Positions 36,748-45,426 are shown, counted from the stretch's first letter. The stretch is DNA of 64,000 nt from Streptomyces sp. NBC_01481 (GCF_026339995.1 NZ_JAPEPT010000001.1:2041001-2105000); one strand, 5' to 3'. Notes: a model not told the origin generated them from the letters alone. Translations and numbers: made by a program.

Positions 36748-36777
36748 GAGGGCCCATGCCGGTCGGCATGGGCCCTC
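36748..36777 (+). terminator. Terminator after the FKBP pair
   Basis: GAGGGCCCATGCC pairs with GGCATGGGCCCTC, followed by GGCTTT. Confidence 0.88.
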
Positions 36778-36842
36778 GGCTTTGCCGCGACACCCCGGGG
36801 CGGTACGGTCGACGATCAGAAGCACTGTGAGGAAGGGCGTCG

Positions 36843-37799
36843 ATGGCCATTGCCAAGGCCGAGCGGCTGATGAATCTGGCGCTGTGTCTGCTGGGCACCC
36901 GCCGCCCGCTCAGCAAGCGCGAACTGCGCGGGTCCATCGAGGCCTACCTGGAGGCCGGTTCCGACGACTCCTTCAACCGGATGTTCGAGCGCGACAAGGA
37001 CGACTTGCGCGAACTCGGCCTGGTCATCGCGACGGTGGAGAACCTCGACGGTGAGACCGGCTATCTCGCACGCCGCGACTCCAACCGGCTGCCCGCCATC
37101 ACACTCGACGGCGAAGAGGCGGCCGCACTCGGCCTCGCGGCCAAGGTCTGGCAGCAGGCGCGCCTCGCCGGAGCCGCAAGCGGCGCTCTGCAGAAGCTGC
37201 GTGCGGCCGGTATGCCGGAGGCAGAGGACTCCTACGAGGCGCACCACAGCGCCCTCGAACCCCGAATTCCCGTCCACGAGGCGGCCTTTGAGCCGCTGAT
37301 GCTCGCCTGTCGCGACCGCCGCCCCGTCGTCTTCGACTACCGCAAGGCAAACGCCGCGCGCCCCGGGCAGCGCCATGTCGAACCATGGACCCTCGAATGC
37401 TGGCGCGGGCACTGGTATCTGGCGGGCTGGGACCGCGACCGCGGCGCCGAACGGGTCTTCCGGCTTTCGCGTATCACCGGTCGGGTCCGCTCGCGCGCCG
37501 GCTCGTTCACCGCGCCCGTGCCCGATGTCGTCACCGTCCGGGAGACCGTCGAGACCTGGGCCGGGGAGACCGCCACCCGTTCCGCGCGGATCCGGCTGCG
37601 CACCGGCTGCGGCTACCCGCTGCGCTCCAGGGCCCAGTCCATACGGGAACTGGGGGAGGGCTGGGACGAGTTGGAGATTCCGTACGGACACGGGCTCGAC
37701 GCCTGGCTCGTGGAGTTCGGCCCGGACGTCGTCGTACTGGAGCCCGCGGATCTGCGGGCCGATGTGGTCGAGCGGCTGCGCGCCGTGGCCAAGGGCTGA
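36843..37799 (+). CDS. pafB: WYL-domain regulator PafB
   Basis: 318 residues. An N-terminal winged HTH (about 1-70), a central WYL domain (about 135-210, with WTLECWRGHWYLAGWD) and a WCX C-terminal extension. Together with PafC it forms the PafBC activator, which in mycobacteria drives LexA-independent DNA-damage genes, probably in response to single-stranded DNA. The stop lies 17 bases before pafC. It is named for its linkage to pafA but is not needed for pupylation. GGAAGGG precedes ATG 36843. Confidence 0.93.
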   Translation: MAIAKAERLMNLALCLLGTRRPLSKRELRGSIEAYLEAGSDDSFNRMFERDKDDLRELGLVIATVENLDGETGYLARRDSNRLPAITLDGEEAAALGLAAKVWQQARLAGAASGALQKLRAAGMPEAEDSYEAHHSALEPRIPVHEAAFEPLMLACRDRRPVVFDYRKANAARPGQRHVEPWTLECWRGHWYLAGWDRDRGAERVFRLSRITGRVRSRAGSFTAPVPDVVTVRETVETWAGETATRSARIRLRTGCGYPLRSRAQSIRELGEGWDELEIPYGHGLDAWLVEFGPDVVVLEPADLRADVVERLRAVAKG

Positions 37800-37816
37800 G
37801 GGGGACTCGGACAACC

Positions 37817-38773
37817 ATGGCCGCCAATGCCATCGACCAGACCCGGCGGATGCTCTCGCTGGTGACCTATCTGCGCGAGCGCCCCGGCGCGCGCGTCGGT
37901 GATGTCGCCCGCGCCTTCGGCATCACCGAGGACGAGCTGATCTCCGACCTCGACGTCCTGCCGATGTGCGGGACGAGCTTCCGGGGTGGCGATCTGCTCG
38001 ACATCGACACAGACGGTGACCGCATCTGGTGGCACAACCCCGACGATGTCGCCGAGCCGCTGCGGCTCGCGGCCGACGAGGCGACGGCGCTGCTGGTCGC
38101 CGCGCGCGCCGTGGCCACGCTGCCGGGCCTGCGCGAGAGCGACCGGCAGGCGCTGCTGCGCGCCACCGCGAAGCTGGAGACGGCCGCGGGCGAGGTGGCC
38201 GGGGCCAGCTCCCGGCTGTCGGTCACCTTCGAGTCCGAGGGCGGCGTCTTCGCCGAGGTCGACCGGGCGATCTCGGAACGGCGCCGGCTGTGGCTCAAGT
38301 ACTACTCGCCCGCGCGCGACGAACTCACCGAGCGCGAGGTCGACCCGATCAGGCTCTTCGCGGTGGGACACACGTATATGGAGGCCTGGTGCCGTCTCTC
38401 CGAGGCGCGCCGGACCTTCCGTCTCGACCGGGTGGCGGAGATCAGGCTGCTCGACGCCCCCGCGGCGCCGCCCGAGATCGAACTGCGTGATCTTTCGGAG
38501 GGGCTGGTCCAGCCGTCGGCCGACGATCCCGAGGTCGTGGTCGAGGTCGGCCCCGGCGGGCGCTGGGTCGCGGAGTACTACCCGCACGACAGCGCGGAGG
38601 AGCTGCCCGACGGGGGGCTGCGCATCACGCTGCGTACGCCTGCTCCCGCCTCGCTGCGACGGCTCGCCCTGCGGCTGGGACAGGACGGGCGGATCGTCTC
38701 GCCGCAGGACCTGGCGGACAGCGCCCGGCTCGCGGCGCGCGAAGCGCTCGAGGCCTATGACGGTGAGGAATGA
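37817..38773 (+). CDS. pafC: WYL-domain regulator PafC
   Basis: 318 residues with the same architecture as PafB: HTH (about 5-65), WYL core (about 145-225, RRRLWLKYYSPARDELTEREVDP) and WCX domain. It is the partner of PafB; the two together recognise the extended -35/-10 promoter TTGTCRGTG-N8-TAnnnT with RNA polymerase. Several sequences of that form occur in this window. The last codons are part of a 22-bp tandem duplication that carries the stop. Confidence 0.93.
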   Translation: MAANAIDQTRRMLSLVTYLRERPGARVGDVARAFGITEDELISDLDVLPMCGTSFRGGDLLDIDTDGDRIWWHNPDDVAEPLRLAADEATALLVAARAVATLPGLRESDRQALLRATAKLETAAGEVAGASSRLSVTFESEGGVFAEVDRAISERRRLWLKYYSPARDELTEREVDPIRLFAVGHTYMEAWCRLSEARRTFRLDRVAEIRLLDAPAAPPEIELRDLSEGLVQPSADDPEVVVEVGPGGRWVAEYYPHDSAEELPDGGLRITLRTPAPASLRRLALRLGQDGRIVSPQDLADSARLAAREALEAYDGEE

Positions 38774-38793
38774 GGCCTATGACAGTCAGGAAT
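38750..38793 (+). repeat. 22-bp tandem duplication at the end of pafC
   Basis: GAGGCCTATGACGGTGAGGA at 38750 (unit to 38771) is repeated with two changes at 38772-38793. The stop codon spans the junction. Confidence 0.75.
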
Positions 38794-38810
38794 AAGGAGA
38801 TCTGCGCCGG

Positions 38811-39065
38811 ATGTCTCTGATGTCTTCCATCCCTGCCCAGGTGGGCCCGGTTCTCTTCAAGGCGGCGTGCCCCGAGTGCCGGGCCGGCTTGGAGTTGTCG
38901 GCGGGGGCGCTGCGACTGGCCATCGGCGCCAGCCGTCGCACCACCTTCTACTCCTTCACCTGTCCCGAGTGCGAGACCGCCGTCCGCAAGCCGGCCGGTG
39001 AGCGCATCATCGAACTCCTCACCGGGGGTGGAGTGCGGACGCTGCGCCTGCACTCCACCGTCTAG
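38811..39065 (+). CDS. Small zinc-ribbon-like protein
   Basis: 84 residues with two CPEC motifs about 29 residues apart (residues near 20-23 and 51-54), enough for one zinc-ribbon fold. The middle contains basic residues (GASRRTTF). The family is unnamed as far as I can tell. It lies 37 bases after pafC and 20 bases before a small membrane protein, in the gap between pafBC and tatAC seen in many Streptomyces. GGAGA precedes ATG 38811; an alternative ATG lies three codons in. Confidence 0.75.
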   Translation: MSLMSSIPAQVGPVLFKAACPECRAGLELSAGALRLAIGASRRTTFYSFTCPECETAVRKPAGERIIELLTGGGVRTLRLHSTV

Positions 39066-39072
39066 AACGGTC

Positions 39073-39078
39073 TAGGCT
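39073..39078 (+). promoter_or_regulatory. -10 box for a leaderless small-protein transcript
   Basis: TAGGCT lies 6 bases before ATG 39085 with no ribosome site between. It overlaps the direct repeat GTCTAG...GTCTAG that contains the previous stop. Confidence 0.5.
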
Positions 39079-39084
39079 CTGCGC

Positions 39085-39282
39085 ATGTTCTGGCCCATGC
39101 TCGCCATCGCCCTCGGTTTCCTCGGGATCGCCGTGCTCGGCATCCTCGGTATCCGGGTCTTCGTCGAGGCCCAGCGCCTGGGCCGTGAGGTGGCACGCAC
39201 CACCGAGCGGATCAACCGGGCGGCGGAGGATCTGGAGCACGCGGCGACCGATCTGGCCCGTACCGGCGAGGCCCTGCGCTAG
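39085..39282 (+). CDS. Small single-span membrane protein with amphipathic tail
   Basis: 65 residues. One N-terminal hydrophobic helix (about residues 3-26) is followed by a charged helix with Arg/Glu/Ala periodicity (EVARTTERINRAAEDLEHAA) that could form a coiled coil. The general shape resembles TatA/B but lacks the FG hinge. Function unknown. A TAGGCT box 6 bases before the ATG suggests a leaderless transcript. It lies upstream of tatA. Confidence 0.65.
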   Translation: MFWPMLAIALGFLGIAVLGILGIRVFVEAQRLGREVARTTERINRAAEDLEHAATDLARTGEALR

Positions 39283-39330
39283 AAGAACTGCTGGCACGGG
39301 TGCACCCTGCTGCCGGGGTGACGCGGGCGG

Positions 39331-39336
39331 TAGGCT
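39331..39336 (+). promoter_or_regulatory. Probable -10 box of the tatAC operon
   Basis: TAGGCT about 175 bases before tatA. It precedes an ATG at 39342 whose frame overlaps tatA and is not a credible gene, so a long untranslated leader is more likely. Confidence 0.45.
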
Positions 39337-39510
39337 GGTAGATGGCGGCAACAGGCAATGAGGCGCCGGCCGCAAACGGGAGTATGCAGAGGGATTGCCC
39401 TGCGTTTACCCGTGAGAGTTACGATCGCAGCCAGTCGCGGCTCGGACACCAGTCCAGCGCGATCAGCAGCTCAGCCCCATGCCGCCTCGGTGAGAAGGTA
39501 GACACCAGTT

Positions 39511-39804
39511 ATGTTCCGACAGATCGGCCCCACCGAGATCATTCTCATCCTCGTCGTCGTGGTCTTGCTCTTCGGAGCCAAGAAGCTTCCCGAGATGGCC
39601 CGCTCGCTGGGCAAGTCGGCCCGGATCCTCAAGAGCGAGGCCAAGGCCATGAAGTCCGAGGGTCAGCCGGCTGCCACTCCTGCCGACCCGCCGCAGGACC
39701 CGGCCCAGGGTCAGGCCGCTCCTCGGACGATCCAGGCGTCCCCCGGCGATGTGACGAGCGCTCGCCCGGTGGCCGAGCCGACCGACACCACCCCCCAGCG
39801 CTGA
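39511..39804 (+). CDS. tatA: Sec-independent translocase subunit TatA
   Basis: 97 residues. An N-terminal membrane helix (about 7-21, IILILVVVVLLFG) is followed by the FGAKKLPE hinge and an amphipathic helix (to about 48), then a Pro/Gln/Thr-rich tail. TatA assembles with TatC to move folded twin-arginine proteins across the membrane. tatC starts 47 bases after the stop. A Tat substrate candidate lies at 1681 in this window. Confidence 0.95.
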   Translation: MFRQIGPTEIILILVVVVLLFGAKKLPEMARSLGKSARILKSEAKAMKSEGQPAATPADPPQDPAQGQAAPRTIQASPGDVTSARPVAEPTDTTPQR

Positions 39805-39851
39805 CCCCAAGGCCGCCCGCAGCGGCCTGCCGCACGAGATGAGGACGTGGG

Positions 39852-40793
39852 TTGCTCAAGCCTGCCCGCTCTAAACCGAAGGAGAAGGACCCCGAGGGGC
39901 GGATGCCGCTCGCGGACCATCTGCGTGAGCTCCGCAACCGGCTTGCGAAGGCGATGCTTGCGGTCACGATCGCGTCTGTCGCGGCCGCGTTCTACAGCCA
40001 GGAGCTGATGCATCTCCTGGCCTCGCCGGTCACCGCCTGTGAAAAGGGCGTGCTCGAGACCGGCGGCAAGTGCGCCACGATCGTGTACACGGACCTGCTG
40101 TCCCCGTTCACCACCACGGTGAAGGTGGTCATGATGGCGGGCATCATCGCGTCCTGCCCGGTCTGGTTCTACCAGCTGTGGGCCTTTGTGGCCCCGGGTC
40201 TGCACAGGAACGAGAAGAAGTACACGTACTACTTCGCCGCCGCGGCCGTTCCCCTCTTCGCGGCCGGTGCCTATCTCGCCTTCGTGGTCATGCCGGTCAG
40301 CATGAAGGTGCTGCTGAGCATCACTCCGGACACTGCGGCGAACTTCCTCGAGGTCGACAAGATCCTGGACTTCGCCGTCCGGATGGTGCTGATCTTCGGC
40401 TTCTCCTTCGAGCTGCCGCTGCTGCTGATCATGCTCAACGCGGCCGGCGTCGTCACTGGACGCCGGATGGCCGGCTGGTGGCGGGGCGTGGTCATGGGGA
40501 TCTTCGTCTTCGGGGCCGTCGCCACGCCGTCGACGGACCCGCTGGGCATGGTCGCGCTGGCAGGGCCGATCATCGTGCTCTACTTCATGGCGGTCGGTTT
40601 CTCGATCCTCAACGACAAGCGGCGCGCTCGGAACAACCCCGACGCCGAACTTGACGACGACGAGGCGTCCGACCTCGACCTCACCCCCGGGGACATCGGC
40701 GAGATCGAGTCCGTACCGGCCAGCCGCGTCCTGCCCGAGCAGGCGCACGGCAGCCGCTCGGAGCGGCTCAACGGTTACGACGACGTCACCTGA
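39852..40793 (+). CDS. tatC: Sec-independent translocase subunit TatC
   Basis: 313 residues from TTG 39852, with GAGGAC before it. Six membrane helices, with the N-terminal signature MPLADHLRELRNRLAKA (about 18-34) that helps bind signal peptides and the periplasmic loop region with the conserved FELPLLL stretch. It recognises the RR motif of Tat signals. The C-terminal ~60 residues form an acidic cytoplasmic tail common in actinobacteria. A terminator follows. Confidence 0.95.
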   Translation: MLKPARSKPKEKDPEGRMPLADHLRELRNRLAKAMLAVTIASVAAAFYSQELMHLLASPVTACEKGVLETGGKCATIVYTDLLSPFTTTVKVVMMAGIIASCPVWFYQLWAFVAPGLHRNEKKYTYYFAAAAVPLFAAGAYLAFVVMPVSMKVLLSITPDTAANFLEVDKILDFAVRMVLIFGFSFELPLLLIMLNAAGVVTGRRMAGWWRGVVMGIFVFGAVATPSTDPLGMVALAGPIIVLYFMAVGFSILNDKRRARNNPDAELDDDEASDLDLTPGDIGEIESVPASRVLPEQAHGSRSERLNGYDDVT

Positions 40794-40810
40794 GACGCGG
40801 ACTGTGCGAG

Positions 40811-40836
40811 GGGCCGGATGGGAATCCATCCGGCCC
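40811..40836 (+). terminator. Terminator after tatC
   Basis: GGGCCGGATGG pairs with CCATCCGGCCC around GAAT, then TTGT. Confidence 0.85.
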
Positions 40837-40871
40837 TTGTCAGGTCCAAAGGGGAACGTACCTACCCCAAG

Positions 40872-40960
40872 GCGAGCACCCACCGCGTCCGGACGATCAC
40901 GCTCCTGGCCGAGGGGGTCACGGGATACTGCGTGCCCGGTGCGGTGCGGGTGCTCTCGCC
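40872..40960. repeat. Imperfect inverted repeat upstream of the helicase promoter
   Basis: GCGAGCACCCACCGC at 40872 and GCGGTGCGGGTGCTCTCGC ending at 40960 are inverted copies with small gaps. No gene seen between tatC and 41018. Confidence 0.5.
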
Positions 40961-40994
40961 GGTGCTTGCCCCGGTCAATTAAAGATCGCCTGAC

Positions 40995-41016
40995 TGTCAG
41001 TGGTGGCGGGTAGGCT
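40995..41016 (+). promoter_or_regulatory. PafBC-type (RecA-NDp-like) promoter of the helicase gene
   Basis: TGTCAGTG at 40995-41002, 8 bases, TAGGCT at 41011-41016. It matches TTGTCRGTG-N8-TAnnnT except for the first T (C here). The expected start near 41023 leaves only about 4 bases before ATG 41027. Confidence 0.72.
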
Positions 41017-41026
41017 CGTGAGCAAG

Positions 41027-43855
41027 ATGACCGAGGACCTCTCTCCCGCCGAGCGCTACGCCGCCGCCCGCATCCGCGCTGCTGAGGAGGCCACTGCACT
41101 GGCCCCCTTCCGCGCGATGTACGAATTCGAGCTGGACCCTTTCCAGATCGAAGCCTGTCAGAGCCTGGAGGCGGGCAAGGGCGTGCTCGTTGCCGCGCCC
41201 ACCGGTTCCGGCAAGACCATCGTCGGCGAATTCGCCGTCCATCTGGCCCTTCAGCAGGGCCGCAAGTGCTTCTACACCACGCCCATCAAGGCCCTTTCCA
41301 ACCAGAAGTACACCGACCTGGCCAAGCGCTACGGCCCGGAGAAGGTCGGCCTGCTCACCGGCGACAACAGCGTCAACTCCGAAGCCCCCGTGGTCGTGAT
41401 GACCACCGAGGTGCTGCGCAACATGCTGTACGCGGGCTCGCAGTCGCTGCTCGGACTCGGCTACGTGGTCATGGACGAGGTGCACTACCTCTCCGACCGC
41501 TTCCGCGGGGCCGTGTGGGAGGAAGTGATCATTCACCTCCCCGAGTCGGTGACTCTGGTGTCCCTGTCGGCGACCGTGTCCAATGCCGAGGAGTTCGGCG
41601 ACTGGCTCGACACCGTCCGCGGCGACACCGACGTCATCGTCTCCGAGGAGCGGCCCGTGCCGCTGTGGCAGCACGTCATGGCCGGCCGCCGGATGTACGA
41701 CCTCTTCGAGGAGGAGACCGACCACGGCGGCCGCGGCCCCGGCCGGCGCGAGGTCAATCCCGAACTCGCCCGTCTGGCACGGATGGAGAACCAGCGCACG
41801 TACAACCCCAAGGACCGCCGCCGCGGAAAGATGGTGCGCGAGGCGGACCGGGAGCGCGAGCGGCGCCAGCGCACCCGGATCTGGACACCGGGACGGCCGG
41901 AGGTCATCGAGCGGCTGGATGCGGAAGGGCTGCTGCCCGCGATCACCTTCATCTTCAGCCGCGCCGCCTGCGAGGCCGCCGTACAGCAGTGCATGTACGC
42001 GGGACTGCGGCTGAACAATGACGAGGCGCGTGCGAGGGTGCGCGAAATCGTCGAGGAGCGGACCTCCGCCATTCCGTCCGAGGACCTTCATGTCCTTGGC
42101 TATTACGAGTGGTTGGAAGGACTTGAGCGGGGCATCGCCGCGCACCACGCGGGCATGCTGCCGACCTTCAAGGAGGTCGTCGAAGAGCTCTTCGTCCGTG
42201 GTCTGGTGAAGGCCGTCTTCGCCACCGAGACGCTGGCGCTCGGCATCAACATGCCCGCCCGCTCCGTGGTGTTGGAGAAGCTCGTCAAGTGGAACGGCGA
42301 GCAGCACGCCGACATCACCCCCGGTGAGTACACCCAGCTCACCGGACGGGCCGGGCGGCGCGGTATCGACGTCGAGGGCCATGCGGTCGTGCTGTGGCAG
42401 CGCGGCATGGATCCCGTCGGTCTCGCCGGGCTCGCGGGCACTCGCACCTACCCCCTGCGCTCCAGCTTCAAGCCCTCGTACAACATGGCCGTCAATCTTG
42501 TGCAGCAGTTCGGGCGGCACCGCTCGCGCGAGCTGCTCGAGACGTCGTTCGCGCAGTTCCAGGCGGACAAGTCCGTCGTCGGCATCTCCCGCCAGGTGCA
42601 GAAGAACGAAGAGGGACTTGAGGGCTACCGCGAGGGAATGACCTGCCACCTGGGGGACTTCGAGGAGTACGCGCGGATGCGCCGCGACCTGAAGGACCGC
42701 GAGACGGAACTGGCCAAGCAGGGCGCGGCCCAGCGTCGGGCGGCTGCTGCCACGTCGCTGGAAAAGCTGAAGCCGGGCGATGTCATTCATGTCCCCACGG
42801 GCAAGTTCGCGGGCCTCGCGCTGGTCCTCGACCCGGGTATCCCGGCGGGACGGAGCAACGGCCACCGCGGGTTCGAGCACCACGACGGCCCCCGTCCGCT
42901 GGTGCTGACGGCCGAACGGCAGGTCAAGCGGCTGGCGTCGATGGACTTCCCGGTGCCGGTGGAGCCGCTGGAGCGGATGCGGATCCCGAAGTCCTTCAAC
43001 CCGCGCTCGCCGCAGTCGCGCCGCGACCTGGCCTCCGCGCTGCGGACGAAGGCCGGGCACATCGAGCCCGAGCGGCACCGCAGGAACCGGGCGGCAGCGG
43101 CCGACGACCGCGAGATCGCCCGGCTGCGCACGGAGTTGCGGGCGCATCCGTGTCACGGCTGCGACGAGCGCGAGGACCATGCGCGCTGGGCCGAGCGCTA
43201 CCACCGGCTGCAGCGTGACACCCGCCAGCTGGAGCGCCGGATCGAGGGCCGGACGAACACCATCGCCCGTACCTTCGACCGGATCGTGGCGCTGCTGACC
43301 GAGCTGGACTATCTGCGCGCCGACGAGGTCACCGAGCACGGCAAGCGGCTCGCCAGGCTGTACGGGGAGCTGGATCTGCTGGCGAGCGAGTGCCTGCGCG
43401 ACGGTGTGTGGGAGGGGCTCAGCCCGGCCGAACTGGCCGCGTGCGTCTCGGCGTTGGTGTACGAGGCGCGTCAGTCGGACGACGCGGTCGCACCCAAGGT
43501 CCCGGCGGGGAAGGCGAAGGCCGCGCTCGGCGAGATGGTCCACATCTGGGGCCGGCTCGACGCGCTGGAGGAAGAGTTCAAGATCAACCAGGCGGAGGGT
43601 GTCGGGCAGCGGGAGCCGGATCTCGGCTTCGCCTGGGCCGCGCACCAGTGGGCCTCGGACCGGACGCTGGACGAGGTGCTGCGCGAGGCGGAGATGCCAG
43701 CGGGTGACTTCGTACGGTGGACGAAGCAGGTCATCGACGTGCTCGGGCAGATCGCGGCCGCGGCGCCGCGCGAGGGCAGCACGGTCGCGAAGAACGCGCG
43801 CAGGGCGGTCGACGCGCTGCTGCGGGGTGTCGTGGCGTACAGCTCGGTCGGCTGA
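41027..43855 (+). CDS. Ski2-like DEAD/DEAH-box helicase (HelY family)
   Basis: 942 residues from ATG 41027; a GTG at 41018 is possible but sits one base from the -10 box. RecA-like domain 1 has Walker A APTGSGKT (about 60-67) and DEVH; domain 2 has the TGRAGRRG motif VI. A C-terminal DSHCT domain fills the last ~170 residues, as in the Mtr4/Ski2 and mycobacterial HelY families. Such enzymes unwind RNA or DNA with 3'-5' polarity. A central insert of ~60 charged residues (about 230-290) lies between the RecA domains. A PafBC-type promoter suggests induction by DNA damage. The bidirectional terminator downstream ends the unit. Confidence 0.92.
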   Translation: MTEDLSPAERYAAARIRAAEEATALAPFRAMYEFELDPFQIEACQSLEAGKGVLVAAPTGSGKTIVGEFAVHLALQQGRKCFYTTPIKALSNQKYTDLAKRYGPEKVGLLTGDNSVNSEAPVVVMTTEVLRNMLYAGSQSLLGLGYVVMDEVHYLSDRFRGAVWEEVIIHLPESVTLVSLSATVSNAEEFGDWLDTVRGDTDVIVSEERPVPLWQHVMAGRRMYDLFEEETDHGGRGPGRREVNPELARLARMENQRTYNPKDRRRGKMVREADRERERRQRTRIWTPGRPEVIERLDAEGLLPAITFIFSRAACEAAVQQCMYAGLRLNNDEARARVREIVEERTSAIPSEDLHVLGYYEWLEGLERGIAAHHAGMLPTFKEVVEELFVRGLVKAVFATETLALGINMPARSVVLEKLVKWNGEQHADITPGEYTQLTGRAGRRGIDVEGHAVVLWQRGMDPVGLAGLAGTRTYPLRSSFKPSYNMAVNLVQQFGRHRSRELLETSFAQFQADKSVVGISRQVQKNEEGLEGYREGMTCHLGDFEEYARMRRDLKDRETELAKQGAAQRRAAAATSLEKLKPGDVIHVPTGKFAGLALVLDPGIPAGRSNGHRGFEHHDGPRPLVLTAERQVKRLASMDFPVPVEPLERMRIPKSFNPRSPQSRRDLASALRTKAGHIEPERHRRNRAAAADDREIARLRTELRAHPCHGCDEREDHARWAERYHRLQRDTRQLERRIEGRTNTIARTFDRIVALLTELDYLRADEVTEHGKRLARLYGELDLLASECLRDGVWEGLSPAELAACVSALVYEARQSDDAVAPKVPAGKAKAALGEMVHIWGRLDALEEEFKINQAEGVGQREPDLGFAWAAHQWASDRTLDEVLREAEMPAGDFVRWTKQVIDVLGQIAAAAPREGSTVAKNARRAVDALLRGVVAYSSVG

Positions 43856-43862
43856 CCAGGAC

Positions 43863-43918
43863 GACGCGCGTCGGCCCCGTGCACCGCCCTTCGGCGGCGA
43901 ACGGGGCCGTCGCGCGTC
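43863..43918. terminator. Large bidirectional hairpin between convergent genes
   Basis: GACGCGCG-T-CGGCCCCGT pairs with ACGGGGCCG-T-CGCGCGTC, with an inner CCGCC/GGCGG stem and CTTC loop. Confidence 0.85.
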
Positions 43919-43950
43919 TCCGGCGACAAAACGCCGCCGTCGGCGCCCGG

Positions 43951-44349
43951 TCAGGCCGCCCAGAACGTGTCCTCCTCGTCGATGTCCTCGGTGCACTCGT
44001 CAATGTCGGTGATCTTGCCGCCGACGATCGTGAAGAAGAGCCCCTGGCGGATCTCGATACCGCGGTCGCCCCGGTCGGCCCGGGTCAGATGGAGTGACAT
44101 GGCGTGCCCGCGCCCGTCGGCGAGCACTGCTTCGAGTTCGACCTGCATGGAGCCGTTGGTCTCCTCGCCCAGGCGGCGGTACAACATGAGAACCGCGTCC
44201 CGGCCCTTGTGGTGCCCGGAGAAGATGTTGTTCCCGGGCACGTGGTGGACGACGTCCGCCGTCATCAGAGAGCCGAGTGTCTCCATGTCACCCGCTCCGA
44301 ACGCTGCGTAACCCCGGCGTACCAGGGCACTGTCCGGGTGCTCAGCCAT
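43951..44349 (-). CDS. SnoaL/NTF2-like protein
   Basis: 132 residues from ATG 44349, with GGAAGG upstream. A single SnoaL-like (NTF2) fold: an N-terminal helix pair (LVRRGYAAFGAGDMETLGSL), then curved sheets with VHHVPGNN and FTIVGGKITDIDEC. Members may be isomerases, hydrolases or simply ligand-binding. The active-site acid/His pair of polyketide cyclases is not certain here. It is monocistronic and convergent with the helicase. No partner identified. Confidence 0.82.
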   Translation of the reverse strand: MAEHPDSALVRRGYAAFGAGDMETLGSLMTADVVHHVPGNNIFSGHHKGRDAVLMLYRRLGEETNGSMQVELEAVLADGRGHAMSLHLTRADRGDRGIEIRQGLFFTIVGGKITDIDECTEDIDEEDTFWAA

Positions 44350-44545
44350 GCGAATCACGCCTTCCGTCCCGATAACTTCCCCTTTGTTCCATGTTCCGCC
44401 GGGCGTGGAGGGCTGTCCACGCAGGGGCTGTCAGCTGTCTCTGTACGCCTGTCCTTGCGGGTCCGGGCGATTGCGGGACCGTTAGGGAACGCTCACCGTG
44501 ATCTTGCGGACGGGGGCGTTCCGGGCGTGTGCGACGATCGGCTTT

Positions 44546-45201
44546 ATGGGCACCACCACGGGACGACGAGTCGGCAGGCCGCGCGCGACGCAGCGGCCGG
44601 ACAGCGGGATGTCCGCACGTGACGAACTCCTGCTGGCCGCCGCGGAGTTGTTCACGACGCGGGGCTACGCGGCGACGACGACGCGGGCGGTCGCCGAGAG
44701 CGCGGGCATGCGGCAGGCGACGATGTACCACTACTTCACCGGGAAGACCTGCTGGCGGAGCTGCTCGAGTCGACGGTCACGCCGTCCCTGACCCTCGCGC
44801 GCGCACTGCTGGCGGACGACGGGCGCCCGGCGGAGGACCGCCTGTGGGAGCTGTGCCGCTCCGACGTGGGACTGCTGTGCCGGGGCCCGCACAACCTGGG
44901 CGCGCTGTACCTGCTGCCGGAGGTGCAGGGCGAACGATTCCAGCGCTTCCACGGCGTACGGGCGGACCTGAAGGCGGCGTACGGACAGCTGCTGGCGGCG
45001 ACGGCGGCGGGCTCGGAACTCTCCCGTCTGGAGCGGGCGCTGCGCACGGACCTGGTGTTCGGCCTGATCGAGGGCGTCATCCTGATCCACAGGGGCACAC
45101 CGGGCCGGGCGGTCTCGGGCCTGGCGGCGGCGATGGCGGACGCGGCCCTGCGCATAGTGGGAGCGTCGCGGTCGGGGGAGCCCGTCATCAGCAGGCCGTA
45201 G
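44546..45201 (+). pseudogene. TetR-family regulator broken by a frameshift
   Basis: The N-terminal HTH reads normally from ATG 44546 (DELLLAAAELFTTRG, TTRAVAESAGMRQATMYHYF) until GKT at about 44746, then drifts into an Arg/Ser-rich tail ending at 44791. Joining the preceding frame to the -1 frame at 44746-44749 restores DLLAELLESTVTP and the complete ligand-binding domain to 45201. The simplest repair is one missing base in a GGGAAG(G)ACCTG run. Both halves have normal codon bias. It may be a real recent pseudogene or a sequencing error. If intact, the protein would be about 219 residues, normal for TetR. Confidence 0.8.
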
Positions 45202-45426
45202 GCCACGGCCAGTGCGTTGATCGGCAGGGCCCAGGAAGAACAGGGGCTGCCCTTCTCCTCCGTCGCGGTGGTGGCGGGGCCATGTGCCGCGCAGCCGGCG
45301 GAGCTGCGTTCGCCGAAAGATCCCGCCGCGGTACCAATCCGCGGCCGCCCCCGCGCCGAATGCCCACTGAGGACGGCGCCACCGTCGCCATGTTCAGTGG
45401 AGTCCGGCTCCCCAGGAGGGTGTGAA

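Noticed and set aside
39342-39842. A 166-codon frame starting just after a TAGGCT box
   Set aside because: It overlaps tatA in another frame, and the protein is Arg/Ser/His-rich noise without codon bias. The promoter more likely serves tatA with a long leader.
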